Positions 34,053-47,438 of a DNA stretch of 64,000 nucleotides are shown here, piece by piece. Source of the DNA: Strigamia acuminata (Eukaryota > Arthropoda > Chilopoda > Geophilomorpha > Linotaeniidae). Made by a program: the position numbers and the translations under genes. Location of the stretch: NCBI GenBank assembly GCA_949358305.1, contig OX442317.1:10916186-10980185 (forward strand), in the 5' to 3' direction. The notes under the pieces are model-generated. The model saw only the letters and a list, made by a program, of their open reading frames with translations. It was not told the DNA's origin and ran no database searches. Positions within the stretch are counted from its first letter, which is position 1, and every line of letters begins with the position of its first letter.

Positions 34053-36207
34053 TGTGACGAGAAAACAGGGTATGAATAAATTATGGAACATTGTTTAGGA
34101 ATATCTAAGGGATCAGGTTAGGCTGCGCTGCAACGTCAGTTGCGGCAAAGGCGGGAAAAGTATTCTTGAGTGACGTGAGTCACTTGAGAGGGAAAAAAGG
34201 GGGTCATTGGTAAGTGACCACAAGTAGTTTTAATAACTTTAGAGGCAGTAAGGTAAATAAAGAGTAAAATGATTGTAATAAAACATCTGACTTCGATTAA
34301 CACGCGACAGCATAAGTTGATAGAGTGTAAATGAATAAATGTATGAATGAGCCAAACACAAGTGTGTAATATAAATGAATAAACTAATCTAATTTAATAA
34401 GTCCAAATGAACAAACAATCCAAAATATATATGTATACAAATATGTACAAATATATCGGCGCTAGTAACAAGGCCTCCAATACAAGTTGGGGTAATATAA
34501 AGACATAAAAATATACTTAAATACGCTGACACACTTTAGACTGTTGGGTGCATGAGGAATTCATGGCCCAAGGCTAAGAGGGGAAGCAAACAAGAATAAA
34601 GAGTAAGCGCTCTTTTAATTGCGCTACACGCATGTGTAAAGGGGGAATTAAAAGGGGCAATAAAATGGCGGCTCAATCAATGTTTCTTCGACTGCAATTC
34701 GGTTCGGCTGCAATTTTGGTATTAACAGGTGTCGTCACAAACATATATTGGCCTTGAAGAAGACCAATGGAGCTAAAACTTAATGGTTATTAATGCAAGG
34801 GATTAATAAGAGTGCAAACTCTTATTTAATCGGTTTGGTGGGTTTGAAGACCCAAGAAAATGGCTAAGAGAAAAGCAACACAGCCATTGAGTGTCAAATT
34901 GAGGCGGCAGAGCCTTCTGCTAAACTTATTAGGCTTAACATTGAAGATTAACCATTATTCAACAAGACCTGGCTAACCGTGTGCAAGGTGTGTTTTGAGC
35001 GAATGCTCTAGCGGCGCAAAGGACAGCTACACACATTGAGGTAGTCACTGATTGCTCAGTGCTAAGTATCTATGTGTAGCAACTTTGATAAGAAGGATTG
35101 TAACACATTGAGATGCAAATCAATTGCTTGATTTGAAGTGCTATGTCACAATAACCATAGGATGAGGTAAGGGGAATTTCATATCAAAATGATATGGTTC
35201 CAATGAAAATGAGTATAAGGAGTGATTAGCTAACAGTTGACAATACAAAAGTAAAAGGTAACCACTAACAACTCACTCTTGATTTAAGAGCCATTGAGGG
35301 CTTGATGAAATTCATCAAGACTTGCTAACTAATAATTCAAGAGTGTAAATGAAACATGGCTTACCTATTTACACGAATCCACGGTCAACAGTCATTGAGT
35401 CCAGTTGTTCAAAAGGGTTGAGGGATTTTGGCGGGAAAATCCACCAACAAAGCCAGGGCGGCAAAGTTGGAGTAGAGGCAACAAAACCTATCTTTTCTCC
35501 TTCATCTTCACCTCCAGTGCCATCCTGCTTCCCCAGCTGTCAACTAGAGGAAGCTTTACACCGTTGCTCAGTAATTCAATACCATATAAGCTCGAGTGTT
35601 GGTCGTAGGGCACAACAACTAAACCAGCGATAGTGCGTCAAAACTTGACGCACAATATAAAGTCAAACCAACAAAGGCAAAAACAGAATATGTGTATAGT
35701 CAAAATAATGGGCAAAATCCTAGAGGAAACTCTGTGCAGAGTTTATATAGACAAGTGAAACAATACCTCATTGGAATGGAACCAATGGGGTAAATAAACC
35801 AATAACAACAAGGGTCTTGCCTCATTAGTATGAGGCGGGAATAAAACCACAAAGCACATACCTCATTAGTATGTGGTGAAGGAGGGGAGACCAAGCGTGG
35901 CGAGGTCAAGAGTACTCTTGGCCTTGCAAGGTCATACTGGTGTTGATAAACAACACTAACACTGAGTTGGCATAGAGCGGCTCCACTGAGCAGTGAACCA
36001 AGATGGCGACCAAGGAAAGAAAGAATACTCTTTCAACTGTAATATAAACATAACTTATGACCCGTGAGCCTTAGGGCTCACTTATATGGTCTAGGACTCA
36101 TATAAAGCTTAATCAAATAACGTAACCAAGCATACAAAACTCTGAATAATAAATAAAGTATTTATTCGATCTCCAATACAAACCTACGGTAATTTGGTAC
36201 CGTCACA
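34053..36207 (-). repeat. LTR 3 of the composite (outer 5' LTR)
   Basis: 2,155 bp. Its right end CGTCACA is followed by ACATGCATGTG, the second copy of the target duplication and the continuation of the foldback repeat. Confidence 0.93.
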
Positions 36208-36457
36208 ACATGCATGTGAAAATTGTTGAAAAACAGAAAGAAAGAAAGCAAAACAAAACATGAAATATCAAGAGAAGTTGCCTTGCCAAACCCTTCTGTT
36301 GGTAGAATTGTCAAACAGTTCAAAACAACTGGCTCATTTGCAATTTAAGAAATCAACTTACAGGTAGACCAAAGATAACTTCAAAACGAGATGGCAAAGA
36401 TTTCTGCAAGATTATAAAATCCGATTGTCATTCAACAACACCTGCAGTTACTAAAAT

Positions 36458-36492
<35 letters not shown>

Positions 36493-36732
36493 GTATAACA
36501 TGGGCTTATATAAAATGAGTAGCCCATCTCAGGGATACGCATCACAAGTAGAAACTGTAGATTTCATAGCAGATGACCATTTTTTTAGTAACTGGTTGAT
36601 AATTCTACCAAGAGAATAGCAAGTTCTCTTGATATTTCACGTTTTGTTTTGCTTTCTATTTGTGTTTTCAACAATTTTCACATGTTATGTCAATAGAAAT
36701 AGGTTGGGGCCATTGTTTGAGTGCAAACTAAA
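36208..36732. repeat. Foldback repeat, remainder after the retrotransposon insertion
   Basis: Continues the element begun at 14818. It contains the rest of the left arm, an (AAT)n run near 36455-36492 and the right arm ending in GAGTGCAAACTAAA. Confidence 0.8.
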
Positions 36733-37823
36733 GCTATTGCCTCAATAGGCTAATAGTTATTATATCATACAAAATATGCAAATTAAGATATGGCTTTAAC
36801 TTTATTTCTACTAATTATGGCTATTTTACACTTATTTATACTTTTTGTAATCTTTTTTAATCATGTCCCAGGTTTTTTAAATCTTATTTTATATGTTCCA
36901 GGCATTTTGAATTAAGGTTGAAAAAGAATAATGAGATTTATTCTACTTCTATCTGATATTTTTTAAATTGCTTTACAGGAAAATGTTCATCTACATTAGT
37001 ATTAGAGTAACAATTAAACGTAAGAAATGTTTTAATTGTATAAACATTTTGTATATTATTTTGCCACTACATTTTTGTTTTCATCACGATCATTACGTTT
37101 CCCAGGCTTTTTGAATTTATCTTGTACGTGTATAACTGATTAACTTCGTTCTTTAAGTCATGTGAAACATTTTTATAAGTTAAAACAACTTGATTAGATT
37201 CTTGTTCAAATTTACCACCAACGACTAATAGCATCATCTAGGAGCGTTCCTGTCTCTTGCTCGAATAGCACAAAAAACGAGGTTGCTCAGCAAAGCTCAA
37301 AGTGAAAACCAAGTTTGGGTTCGTCCGGCTTGGCTAGGATACAAACACCGTGTAACTCCTTAAAATCGCGCACATACATCAAGATTTTGTTACGACGTTA
37401 CGCCTTGTCAAAGGAAAAATCGACAAAATGAATGGCAATATGATTTAGTTGCAAACTTGAGTAATTTTTAAACAAAGTCGACGAAATGAAGCGACTTCAT
37501 GAGGTTGACCGGCAGTCTGGTCAAACTTAAACTCGCGGTACATTTCATGCTGCTTAAAGCCGGGTAATGCAGTAAAATATTTTTCTCGAGCCATTTCTTT
37601 ACTACATTCTATGGAATTGCATAAAATTTTAGAAGAATTGGTCAAGATAACCACTCTCTGAAAGTTGGCTAAACAAAACAAAATGTATTTTTCACATACG
37701 GTAATTTATTTTTACATTAATACATCACAATATATCTAATTCTGGATTAGTTATTCAATATAAACATGAAATCAAGACATTGCACCCTGAGATTTGGAAA
37801 AAACAAACTATGTAATTTGATTA
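36733..37823. other. AT-rich spacer, unit 1
   Basis: About 1.1 kb. The only candidate is a short minus-strand frame ending at 37445, with an in-frame ATG giving 48 codons (MAREKYFTALPG...). It also follows a possible 3' splice site, so it could be a last exon of something lost. No family is recognised. Confidence 0.5.
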
Positions 37824-37929
37824 TCTGTAAAATAAAATACTTGTAATAAATTGCACATCGAATAACAACGTGATCAAAACAAATCGTACTAGTACTAAAA
37901 TTACATTTTTACTTTTAAAAAATTTCAGT

Positions 37930-40501
37930 TCAAACTAGATTTGAATTATTTTCACTAGTTTTTGATCGGATAAACGCCATACCGTGTGTTCTCATGTGAG
38001 TTTTAAGGGACAATTCAGTTGAAAAACAGCTAAAACACACAACACATTCTAGCCCATTAGCCCCATTGACATTGACATTGACATTGACATTTGTATCAGT
38101 TTGGAATTGACAATCGTCATTTTCCATATAGCCATCAACATCCTTAACCCTATGCACAATAGCTAAATGTTTACGTAATGCAGGAGAAACTACAAAACAA
38201 GCACCACATTCAAAACATTGAAGTGAACCCCTGTCTGTTTTGTGAGCACTCACGTGTTGGACGAAATTGGAACGAAACGTGGTCATGTAATCACACTTGA
38301 AGCACGTGTAAGTTCCTCCATCATCATCATCACATATTCGCAACTGTTTTTGTGGTAAAGCATCAACATTATCCTCTTTCGGACGTGGAATTTTGATTTT
38401 AATCGACGGCCTCGTTGAAGTCGAAGCCGAAGCCGAAGCCCCAGCCCCATGTGCCATTACATTCTCATGGACTAGCTTGACATGCTTCTCCAAAAGCGTA
38501 CGTTTAGTAAAGCAGTGCTCCTTGCAGATCCAGCAGACGTACTTTTTGGGCCTTCCATCAGAATTGTGCATGGCCCGTTCGTGGCGTAACAGACTCTTTA
38601 GATTGTAGTAGGACGTGTCGCACGAACTACAAGCGAACGTTAGGAGCGCACTCTTCGCCCCAACATTATCTTTCTTCGGATGAAGGTTGTTATGCGACTG
38701 TTTGACATGCGTCATTAAAGAGTCGTTGGAGTCAAACAGCAGACTGCAAACATTGCAACATTCCTTTCCCGCCTTGAGCACTTGAGGGTGTAGCTGGCGC
38801 ACGTGCTCTCCAAGCGCAGCCTTATTTTCCACCAATTTGGCACATTGCAAACATTTGAAGACGAACTTTGTGGCTCGCATTTGTTCCTTAATGTGAATGT
38901 CTAAATGCTCGTCTAATTGCTCGCCCGAATGAAACACCGTGTCACACAATGGGCACTTGAAAATCATCTTGCACTCCACGTCCATCGTTAAATGCGACGT
39001 TTTCTTGTGAGCTTCGAACGTGTTTCCGGCTTTGAATGCCATCGGACATGCCTGGCACTTGAAATAAACCTCGCCGTGAACGTCCATTATGTGTTGGCGT
39101 AAACTTTCACCGTCGAAATGCAGCAGAGTGCAAATCGAACACTTGTAGCCAATAGAGCGCGAGTAATGAAGGCAGAGCACGCTCAAATGCTGTTGAAACG
39201 ACGTCCAGCTGTCGCTGGCATTGGATCCGCATTCTGGACACGTAAACGGTCGCGTTTGTAAATGAATTCTTTGATGAGCGGACAAACTGCATTTCGATGG
39301 GCACGTCATGTTGCACTTTGAACATTGCGAGGTGGCTAAAGGCATGTTTTGACTTCGACTGAAATGATCGCTCAATGACGATGCACTGTCGAAAAACTGA
39401 CAACATTCGGAACATCGTAGTTTGCTGTTTGTTTTCGTTTCTTTAACAACCGTTGCGCTTGCGCTTTCACGTTCGCGTTCGCGTTCGCGTTCACCCCCCA
39501 TTAAATGTGCTGCGGCCACTGCTGCCAGATGGGAAAGAACAATGCAGCCGTTGACAAGTGCTTTGCCAGTCGAATGCACAGCAATGACGTTCATCATTTC
39601 TCTCGGCAGTGGCATCACATCTGCTTTTCTCACGTCGCAAGGCTCGTTCTTATCTCGGTGATTTCGAACGTGATTTAAAAGATTGCACCTGCAGTTAAAA
39701 AACACAACATTTAAATTAACACCCAAATTCACATTAATAATACTCAAAACAAACAAACAAACAAACAAACAAGCACAGCCATGTATTTTTGAGATTAGAA
39801 TTACTGGTAGGCTCATATTTCATACCGTACCTATTGTAATATTTGAGCGCCTTCTGACAAGTTTCACAGTTCAGACTAATGTAAACGCTTCGTCTGTCTA
39901 GGTGTTGCTTCAAACTAGATTCGAGTACAAACTGATCGCCACAATCTACACATTTGAAAGCGTCCATGGGAATCGCCATTCTCAACCGATCTGGCGGCGC
40001 TCCTTCAGGTGTGTAGGGAGGAAGTACGTTCGTGCTTAACTGATACGTCACGTCAGCTATTTCAACTTGCTGCAATCGCGTTTTCTTCACAGATGCCATG
40101 TTCGGTAGTACAAGTATAGGTCGACTAGCAGAATTACCAGAATTCGTTGCAAGCGCACGAATTCTCGACTCATTCGTGCCTAATGTTAACTTCGATGTTG
40201 GAAATTGGCTGCACTCATCCTTACCTACACTCAAAGCTAACTAATGTTAATTCATTTGCACAGTTTTCTTATTTTCACATTACATTGCATTACCTTTGAA
40301 AACCAAGGCAGTTTTCGTACTAGGGTTGATGAGTGACTGAATGTGACTGTGACTATGACTATGACTATGACTGTGACTGTGACTGAGAGTGAGAGTGGCG
40401 TCATTTTCTGCTTCCTCTTTCACCGAAATGGAAGGACAGTCGGGAATGTCAAATGCTGCGAGGAGATCATCAAAGTCTGGCGTTCGAACATCTTGGGCCA
40501 T
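37930..40501 (-). CDS. C2H2 zinc-finger protein, ZNF592/ZNF687/ZNF532 family (unit 1)
   Basis: Exons 40501-40294, 40224-39831 and 39688-37930; 786 codons, predicted identical to the unit 0 protein. Unlike unit 0, its downstream spacer is uninterrupted. Confidence 0.85.
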
Positions 40502-40823
40502 GTTATGCTGCAAACAATGATAATCAAGTATTCACAACATTTCCACCTAAACTACAGCTATCCTACAATACCTTGTTAGGCTTATTTTAATCCTCTGGGC
40601 TCACAATTTCGCATCAGCACGCGTGTTTCTTTGCATTTCTACATTTTCAATTCCAACGAATTAAACACTGCACGATGCCGAGTTTATGACAGAAAAAAAT
40701 AAAGTTTCCAACATGTTTTATTTCATCACCGGAAATTTGTCAATCAGTCAAACATCGAAAAATAAAACTTTAAATGTATTTCAGATAACAGTTCAGGTAC
40801 ACAACATCAATTTTCGTAACTTT

Positions 40824-41054
40824 TTAATCAAATCCATATCGCTTCTTCATTTTTCTGATGTCCTCTTTAAGAGACCTCTCCATCTTTAACGCTTCTTTCG
40901 GGTCAAAAGCTCGGACTCGCGTTATCATTTGAAAATTTTCATCAACATAACGATCGATTTGATCCCACACCAACTGCAAAAACTCTGCGTCCATCTGGTC
41001 AAGCTCTCCGAAACGACGATCATGAATTAGTTTTCGCCGTTTCGTATTACTCAT
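40824..41054 (-). CDS. Unrecognised 76-residue charged protein (unit 1)
   Basis: Identical predicted protein to the copy at 9965-10195, with the same CTGTAG splice acceptor upstream and the same divergent partner. No family assigned. Confidence 0.58.
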   Translation of the reverse strand: MSNTKRRKLIHDRRFGELDQMDAEFLQLVWDQIDRYVDENFQMITRVRAFDPKEALKMERSLKEDIRKMKKRYGFD

Positions 41055-41487
41055 TGCCTACAGATGAAAAGAAAGAGTAAGTGTTTCCGTGTTGTTAAAG
41101 AAAGAAAAGAAAATGTACTCTGTAATTTTGGATCGAAATAAAACGGCAAAACTGTATATTGTGCCTGTTATCAGTTATTCTCCGAACATGAAACCAAGGT
41201 AACTGCTGCTTTGTTTATGTAGGGAGCTCTTACTGGCCTAAAATCTTCGCACAAGTCTACTGGAATCTGAAAACAGCATCATATTTAATACACAACTGAA
41301 CTAGAGACCAAACTTAGCCGCGTCCAATCACGGCTCTTCTCACAGTTGGCCAATCACATCGCACCATGCATCCTAACCTGACACGAAACCAAGGTAACTA
41401 TATAACCTATGGAACCATAGAGAAGAGAACGTACGAGGCGCTAACTGGCGAGCTAACTGGTGACAACTTTCGAAATTTATTCCATCA
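41055..41487. promoter_or_regulatory. Divergent promoter, unit 1
   Basis: Same paired CCAATCA boxes and GAAACCAAGGTAACT repeat as in unit 0. Confidence 0.45.
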
Positions 41488-41803
41488 ATGGATGCTCACG
41501 ATATCTTTCGTAAACTAACACGTGGTATCAAATTTGACACCAATAAATTTCACGTCGATGCAGTTCGATTTCAGGTACGCAAATTAAACGATGATTTAGA
41601 AATTGAAGCAATTTCGAGACATGTGGCGTCAAGTCAATTGATTTCAAATGTTCCGTGATTTTGTTTTATTTCCGTTTATTTATTATTTTTTTGTTCAGCT
41701 TATACGGCCGAAGAAAACGGAAGAAACTTTGGTTTGTTTGAAGGACAGTGCGCGCGCAGTAGTGAAAGCTGCGAAACGACAACACGGCGCAAAAGGCTGG
41801 TGA
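41488..41803 (+). pseudogene. DDX52: DDX52-like 5' fragment (unit 1)
   Basis: Same two exons and TGA as in unit 0; no helicase domain follows. Confidence 0.58.
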
Positions 41804-41804
41804 A

Positions 41805-44800
41805 ATGAGATTTACCGATACTAGAAAAGACGAACAGGAACGTTGCATTACCATCAAATCAACGTACGTTGTTATTTAATCTATAAATTGGAATGAATTG
41901 TATTGAAATTATTAAATTAAATTAAATTAAATAAATGTAAATTTCAGGGCTATTTCGATGTACTTTGAGGTGGAAGAGAAAGATTTGACTTTCATTAAGG
42001 AGGAATCGCAAAAGGAGAAAGTGACAAAAGGTTTTTTAATCAATCTGATCGATTCGCCGGGCCACGTTGACTTTTCGTCGGAGGTTACGGCCGCCTTACG
42101 TGTTACTGATGGCGCCTTGGTCGTCGTCGATTGCGTGAGCGGTAAGTTTGATTGAATGAATAACGTTTAGATTGTGAACCGAAATGAATGAAAGAAATTT
42201 GTCCTTAGGAGTGTGTGTGCAAACGGAAACCGTGTTGCGTCAAGCAATCGCCGAAAGAATTAAGCCGGTTTTATTCATGAATAAAATGGACAGAGCACTG
42301 CTGGAATTACAATTGGAGGCGGAAGATTTGTTTCAAACGTTTCAACGTATTGTAGAAAACGTGAACGTTATTATCGCTACGTACGGTGACGAAACCGGCC
42401 CCATGGGAGATGTTAAGGTGATAAAAGAAAAAAAAGAAGAAAAAAAGCGTTGTTCGATTTTGACTTGTTTGTTTCGCTTAAGGTTGATCCGAGTCGTGGT
42501 AACGTCGGCTTCGGTTCTGGTTTGCATGGCTGGGCGTTCACGTTGAAGCAATTTTCGGAGATGTATGCGGAGAAGTTTAAAATCGATATCGAGAAGTTGA
42601 TGAAAAAATTATGGGGCGACAACTTCTACAATGCCAATACTAAAAAGTGGTCAAAAACTCGTGATGACGAAAACGGCTACAAACGCACGTTTTGCATGTT
42701 TATTCTGGATCCAATTTACAGAGTAAGGGCAAATTGTAATGTAATGTAATTTGTAATTTGTAATTGAACGACAAACAGGTTTTCGATGCGATCATGAATT
42801 ACAAAACAACCGAAATTCCGAAACTGATTGAGAAGTTGAACATCGTTCTGAAGGGAGAAGACAAGGATAAAGATGGGAAAGCTTTGCTCAAGGTAAAACA
42901 AACCTTATCTTATCTTATTTCGACATAGGAACAAGATTAACTTAACATTTGGTGTTAATTTTCATTGAATTGTTGTTTCAGATTGTGATGAGACAGTGGT
43001 TACCGGCCGGTGAAGCACTTCTGCAAATGATAGCCATCCATTTACCGTCTCCAGTAACGGCGCAGAGATATCGTATGGAAATGCTGTACGAAGGACCTCA
43101 CGACGACGAGGCGGCAGTAGCCATTAAAACATGCGATCCGAACGGACCTCTGATGATGTACATCTCGAAAATGGTGCCGACCACCGACAAAGGCCGCTTT
43201 TATGCTTTCGGTCGGGTATTCTCGGGTACTGTGGGCACTGGGCAAAAAGTGCGAATTATGGGACCGAATTACACACCGGGAAAGAGGGAGGATTTGTACG
43301 AAAAAGCAATTCAAAGGTGAAATCTATTGAAATAAGTTTGCATGATTTGATTAGACTAATGTGACTAATGTGATAGAACCATTTTGATGATGGGTCGCTA
43401 CACCGAGGCGATCGAGGATGTGCCGTCGGGAAATATTTGCGGCTTGGTAGGTGTTGATCAGTTCCTGGTGAAAACTGGAACGATATCGACATTTAAGGAT
43501 GCCCACAACCTCAAGGTAGGAAGAAGGGAAATGATACTTTGATGTATGCTTTTCTTTTCAATTGCATTTATTTATTTATTTATTTTTACAACAGGTGATG
43601 AAGTTTTCTGTCAGTCCCGTCGTGCGGGTGGCCGTGGAACCTAAAAACCCTTCGGAATTGCCGAAACTGGTTGAAGGGTTGAAGCGTCTGGCCAAATCGG
43701 ATCCTATGGTTCAATGCATCATCGAAGAATCGGGTGAACATATTGTCGCAGGAGCTGGCGAATTGCATTTGGAAATCTGTTTGAAAGATTTGGAAGAGGA
43801 CCACGCGTGCATCCCGATCAAAGTGTCTGATCCAGTCGTGTCTTACCGCGAAACTGTTAGCGAGGAATCTAGCATCATGTGTTTGGCCAAGTCGCCAAAC
43901 AAACACAACCGTCTTTTTATGAGGGCCCAGCCCATGCCGGAAGGCCTTGCAGAAGATATCGATAAGGTAATAGAATAGAATAGAATAGAATAGAATAGAA
44001 CATGTGAATATGTGAACATGCAATGTGTTATTTCAATTGTTGAATCGTTGAATTTGATTTTCAGGGTGACGTAACTGCCAGGGACGATTTCAAGGCGCGC
44101 GCTCGCTACTTGACTGAGAAGTATGATTACGATATTACGGAAGCGAGGAAGATTTGGTGTTTTGGACCAGACGGAACTGGACCCAACATCCTAGTGGATT
44201 GCACGAAGGGTGTGCAATACTTGAACGAAATCAAGGACAGTGTTGTAGCTGGCTTCCAGTGGGCCACAAAAGAGGTCTGTTCTATGAATTTAATTAAGTT
44301 TAATTGTACAAGTGTATAATGAATCTATCTCTTGCATTTGCCCAGGGTGTTTTGGCTGAAGAGAATTTACGCGGCGTCAGATTTAACATCTATGACGTGA
44401 CTTTGCATGCCGACGCAATTCATAGAGGTGGTGGACAAATTATTCCAACTGCTCGTCGGGTCTTGTATGCGTGCATGTTGACAGCCGCTCCTCGAATGAT
44501 GGAGCCAGTTTATTTATGTGAAATTCAGGTACGGGAGAACAGAAAAGCTGGATAGAATAGGATAGTAAAATGTAGTGACTGATGATTTTCTTGTTTGTAG
44601 TGCCCTGAAAACGCAGTTGGTGGAATCTATGGTGTTTTGAATAGAAGGCGCGGACATGTATTTGAGGAAGCGCAGGTTCCTGGCACGCCAATGTTTTTGG
44701 TCAAGGCTTACCTGCCTGTTAACGAATCATTTGGTATTGAATATTGATATTGCTTTTTCTTCGTTTTATATCAAGTTTGCGCTCATCAATGATTCACTTT

Positions 44801-45004
44801 TTTGCATTAGGTTTTACTGCTGATTTACGTTCTAATACTGGCGGTCAAGCGTTTCCACAGTGCGTGTTCGATCACTGGCAGATTTTGCCTGGTGATCCCT
44901 TCGATGACAAATCGCGTCCCTGTCAAGTTATTACCGATGCTCGTAAACGCAAAGGATTAAAAGAGGGCATTCCGGCGCTGGATCAATATTTGGATAAATT
45001 GTAG
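41805..45004 (+). CDS. eEF2: eEF2, N-terminally truncated (unit 1)
   Basis: All twelve exons sit at +30859 from those of unit 0. 793 codons, with the P-loop missing and the rest intact, including the diphthamide loop. The fusion to the DDX52-like exon is the same, so the chimera predates the duplication. Confidence 0.85.
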
Positions 45005-45674
45005 ATTTGTATTGATTCTTGACAATAAAGATTTACTCAAAAACTTATTTGATTTTTTTAATGTCTGTATCATTAAATCTGAACCATATTCGGATGCACA
45101 TAGCATTCACTGAGCATTCACGGAGTCTTAATTTAGGAAACATGGGCAATACTACAAGTACAAGTAAAGTATGTCACTGATGAAAAGAAAACAAATTATG
45201 CACATGTGCAAATCGGTATTGGAAGAAACAAGACTCGGAAATCATGTCTACAATACTTTTTTCTATTATACTGCATCGGAATCAGTGCCGATATTGCTAA
45301 TTAATCAAAATTTTCTCAAATTTTCCATACATTATCCGAACTTATAGTACATCAATGCAGAGCACTGTTTGAAAAAGGGTCAAGTGAGCCAACCTCAAAT
45401 AAAAAAATTCATGCAAACTTAGCATCGTTTTTAAATTATATTAAAAATTTACCTGGGTACCGTCATTTATTTAGACAGACATTTTTAAAAGATTACTTTG
45501 TTAATAACAGTTTTATTTTGGCAAAAATAAAATTGTGACGATGACGACCTAATAAAATACCATCGGACAAGGGCATCGGGTATCTAGAGTACGTATCCGT
45601 AGTCGCCTTTCAACAACATATTTAATATTCGGATTCGTTGTCTCCGTACTAGTCGTAGAAAAGAATAATCCCAG
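45005..45674. other. eEF2 3' UTR and AT-rich intergenic sequence, unit 1
   Basis: Poly(A) signal AATAAA at 45024. Carries the 2-bp CT deletion near 45245 that distinguishes this unit. No gene seen. Confidence 0.6.
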
Positions 45675-45966
45675 TTTAGTTTGCACTCAAACAATGGCTC
45701 CAAGCTATTTCTATTGACATGCATGTGAAAATTGTTGAAAAACAGAAAGAAAGAAAGCAAAACAAAACATGAAATATCAAGAGAAGTTGCCTTGCCAAAC
45801 CCTTCTGTTGGTAGAATTGTCAAACAGTTCAAAACAACTGGCTCATTTGCAATTTAAGAAATCAACTTACAGGTAGACCAAAGATAACTTCAAAACGAGA
45901 TGGCAAAGATTTCTGCAAGATTATAAAATCCGATTGTCATTCAACAACACCTGCAGTTACTAAAAT

Positions 45967-46001
<35 letters not shown>

Positions 46002-46241
46002 GTATAACATGGGCTTATATAAAATGAGTAGCCCATCTCAGGGATACGCATCACAAGTAGAAACTGTAGATTTCATAGCAGATGACCATTTTTTTAGTAA
46101 CTGGTTGATAATTCTACCAAGAGAATAGCAAGTTCTCTTGATATTTCACGTTTTGTTTTGCTTTCTATTTGTGTTTTCAACAATTTTCACATGTTATGTC
46201 AATAGAAATAGGTTGGGGCCATTGTTTGAGTGCAAACTAAA
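45675..46241. repeat. Foldback (inverted-repeat) element, intact
   Basis: Two arms of roughly 115 bp with high (~88%) inverted similarity. The left starts TTTAGTTTGCACTCAAACAATGG and the right ends with the complement. The interior has an (AAT)n tract and no ORF. It resembles a MITE or foldback element. I found no clear target duplication at its edges. Confidence 0.75.
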
Positions 46242-47332
46242 GCTATTGCCTCAATAGGCTAATAGTTATTATATCATACAAAATATGCAAATTAAGATAT
46301 GGCTTTAACTTTATTTCTACTAATTATGGCTATTTTACACTTATTTATACTTTTTGTAATCTTTTTTAATCATGTCCCAGGTTTTTTAAATCTTATTTTA
46401 TATGTTCCAGGCATTTTGAATTAAGGTTGAAAAAGAATAATGAGATTTATTCTACTTCTATCTGATATTTTTTAAATTGCTTTACAGGAAAATGTTCATC
46501 TACATTAGTATTAGAGTAACAATTAAACGTAAGAAATGTTTTAATTGTATAAACATTTTGTATATTATTTTGCCACTACATTTTTGTTTTCATCACGATC
46601 ATTACGTTTCCCAGGCTTTTTGAATTTATCTTGTACGTGTATAACTGATTAACTTCGTTCTTTAAGTCATGTGAAACATTTTTATAAGTTAAAACAACTT
46701 GATTAGATTCTTGTTCAAATTTACCACCAACGACTAATAGCATCATCTAGGAGCGTTCCTGTCTCTTGCTCGAATAGCACAAAAAACGAGGTTGCTCAGC
46801 AAAGCTCAAAGTGAAAACCAAGTTTGGGTTCGTCCGGCTTGGCTAGGATACAAACACCGTGTAACTCCTTAAAATCGCGCACATACATCAAGATTTTGTT
46901 ACGACGTTACGCCTTGTCAAAGGAAAAATCGACAAAATGAATGGCAATATGATTTAGTTGCAAACTTGAGTAATTTTTAAACAAAGTCGACGAAATGAAG
47001 CGACTTCATGAGGTTGACCGGCAGTCTGGTCAAACTTAAACTCGCGGTACATTTCATGCTGCTTAAAGCCGGGTAATGCAGTAAAATATTTTTCTCGAGC
47101 CATTTCTTTACTACATTCTATGGAATTGCATAAAATTTTAGAAGAATTGGTCAAGATAACCACTCTCTGAAAGTTGGCTAAACAAAACAAAATGTATTTT
47201 TCACATACGGTAATTTATTTTTACATTAATACATCACAATATATCTAATTCTGGATTAGTTATTCAATATAAACATGAAATCAAGACATTGCACCCTGAG
47301 ATTTGGAAAAAACAAACTATGTAATTTGATTA
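46242..47332. other. AT-rich spacer, unit 2
   Basis: Copy of 36733-37823, with the same 48-codon minus-strand frame ending at 46954. Nothing else supported. Confidence 0.5.
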
Positions 47333-47438
47333 TCTGTAAAATAAAATACTTGTAATAAATTGCACATCGAATAACAACGTGATCAAAACAAATCGTACTA
47401 GTACTAAAATTACATTTTTACTTTTAAAAAATTTCAGT

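Larger units (their letters stand above)
14864..36207 (-). mobile_element. Composite LTR retrotransposon: LTR-deleted internal-LTR-complete internal-LTR
   Basis: Three LTRs (14864-17018, 21093-23247, 34053-36207) flank two internal regions in the same orientation. The outer edges carry a 4-bp target duplication, ACAT, and the uninterrupted target is seen at 45711-45730. The left internal region lacks 6,731 bp relative to the right one. No duplication flanks the middle LTR. The block therefore behaves as one insertion that became a tandem element. Confidence 0.9.
21093..36207 (-). mobile_element. Complete 15.1-kb element (LTR-gag-pol-ORF3-LTR)
   Basis: All parts are present and open: 5' LTR 34053-36207, primer site, gag, frameshift site, pol, third ORF and 3' LTR 21093-23247. 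Protease, RT, RNase H, integrase order is Ty3/gypsy. At 15,115 bp with 2,155-bp LTRs it is large for the class. The structure is consistent with an autonomous, recently active element. Confidence 0.88.
36212..45720. repeat. Segmental duplication unit 1 (9,509 bp)
   Basis: The period to unit 2 is 9,509 bp. It differs from units 0 and 2 by a missing CT near 45245 (ATCATGTCTAC instead of ATCATCTGTCTAC). The gene order is spacer, zinc-finger gene, 76-codon gene, DDX52-like fragment, truncated eEF2. Confidence 0.95.

Noticed and set aside
36455-36492. CRISPR-like short repeats
   Set aside because: Plain (AAT)n microsatellite inside the foldback element. The genome is eukaryotic.
37445-37681. 78-codon minus-strand ORF in the spacer
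   Set aside because: The full length needs a TTG start and only 48 codons follow an ATG. It might be an orphan exon but cannot be named; noted within the spacer entries.
45584-45832. 82-codon ORF spanning the foldback arm
   Set aside because: Depends on the junction of repeat and flank. No recognisable protein.
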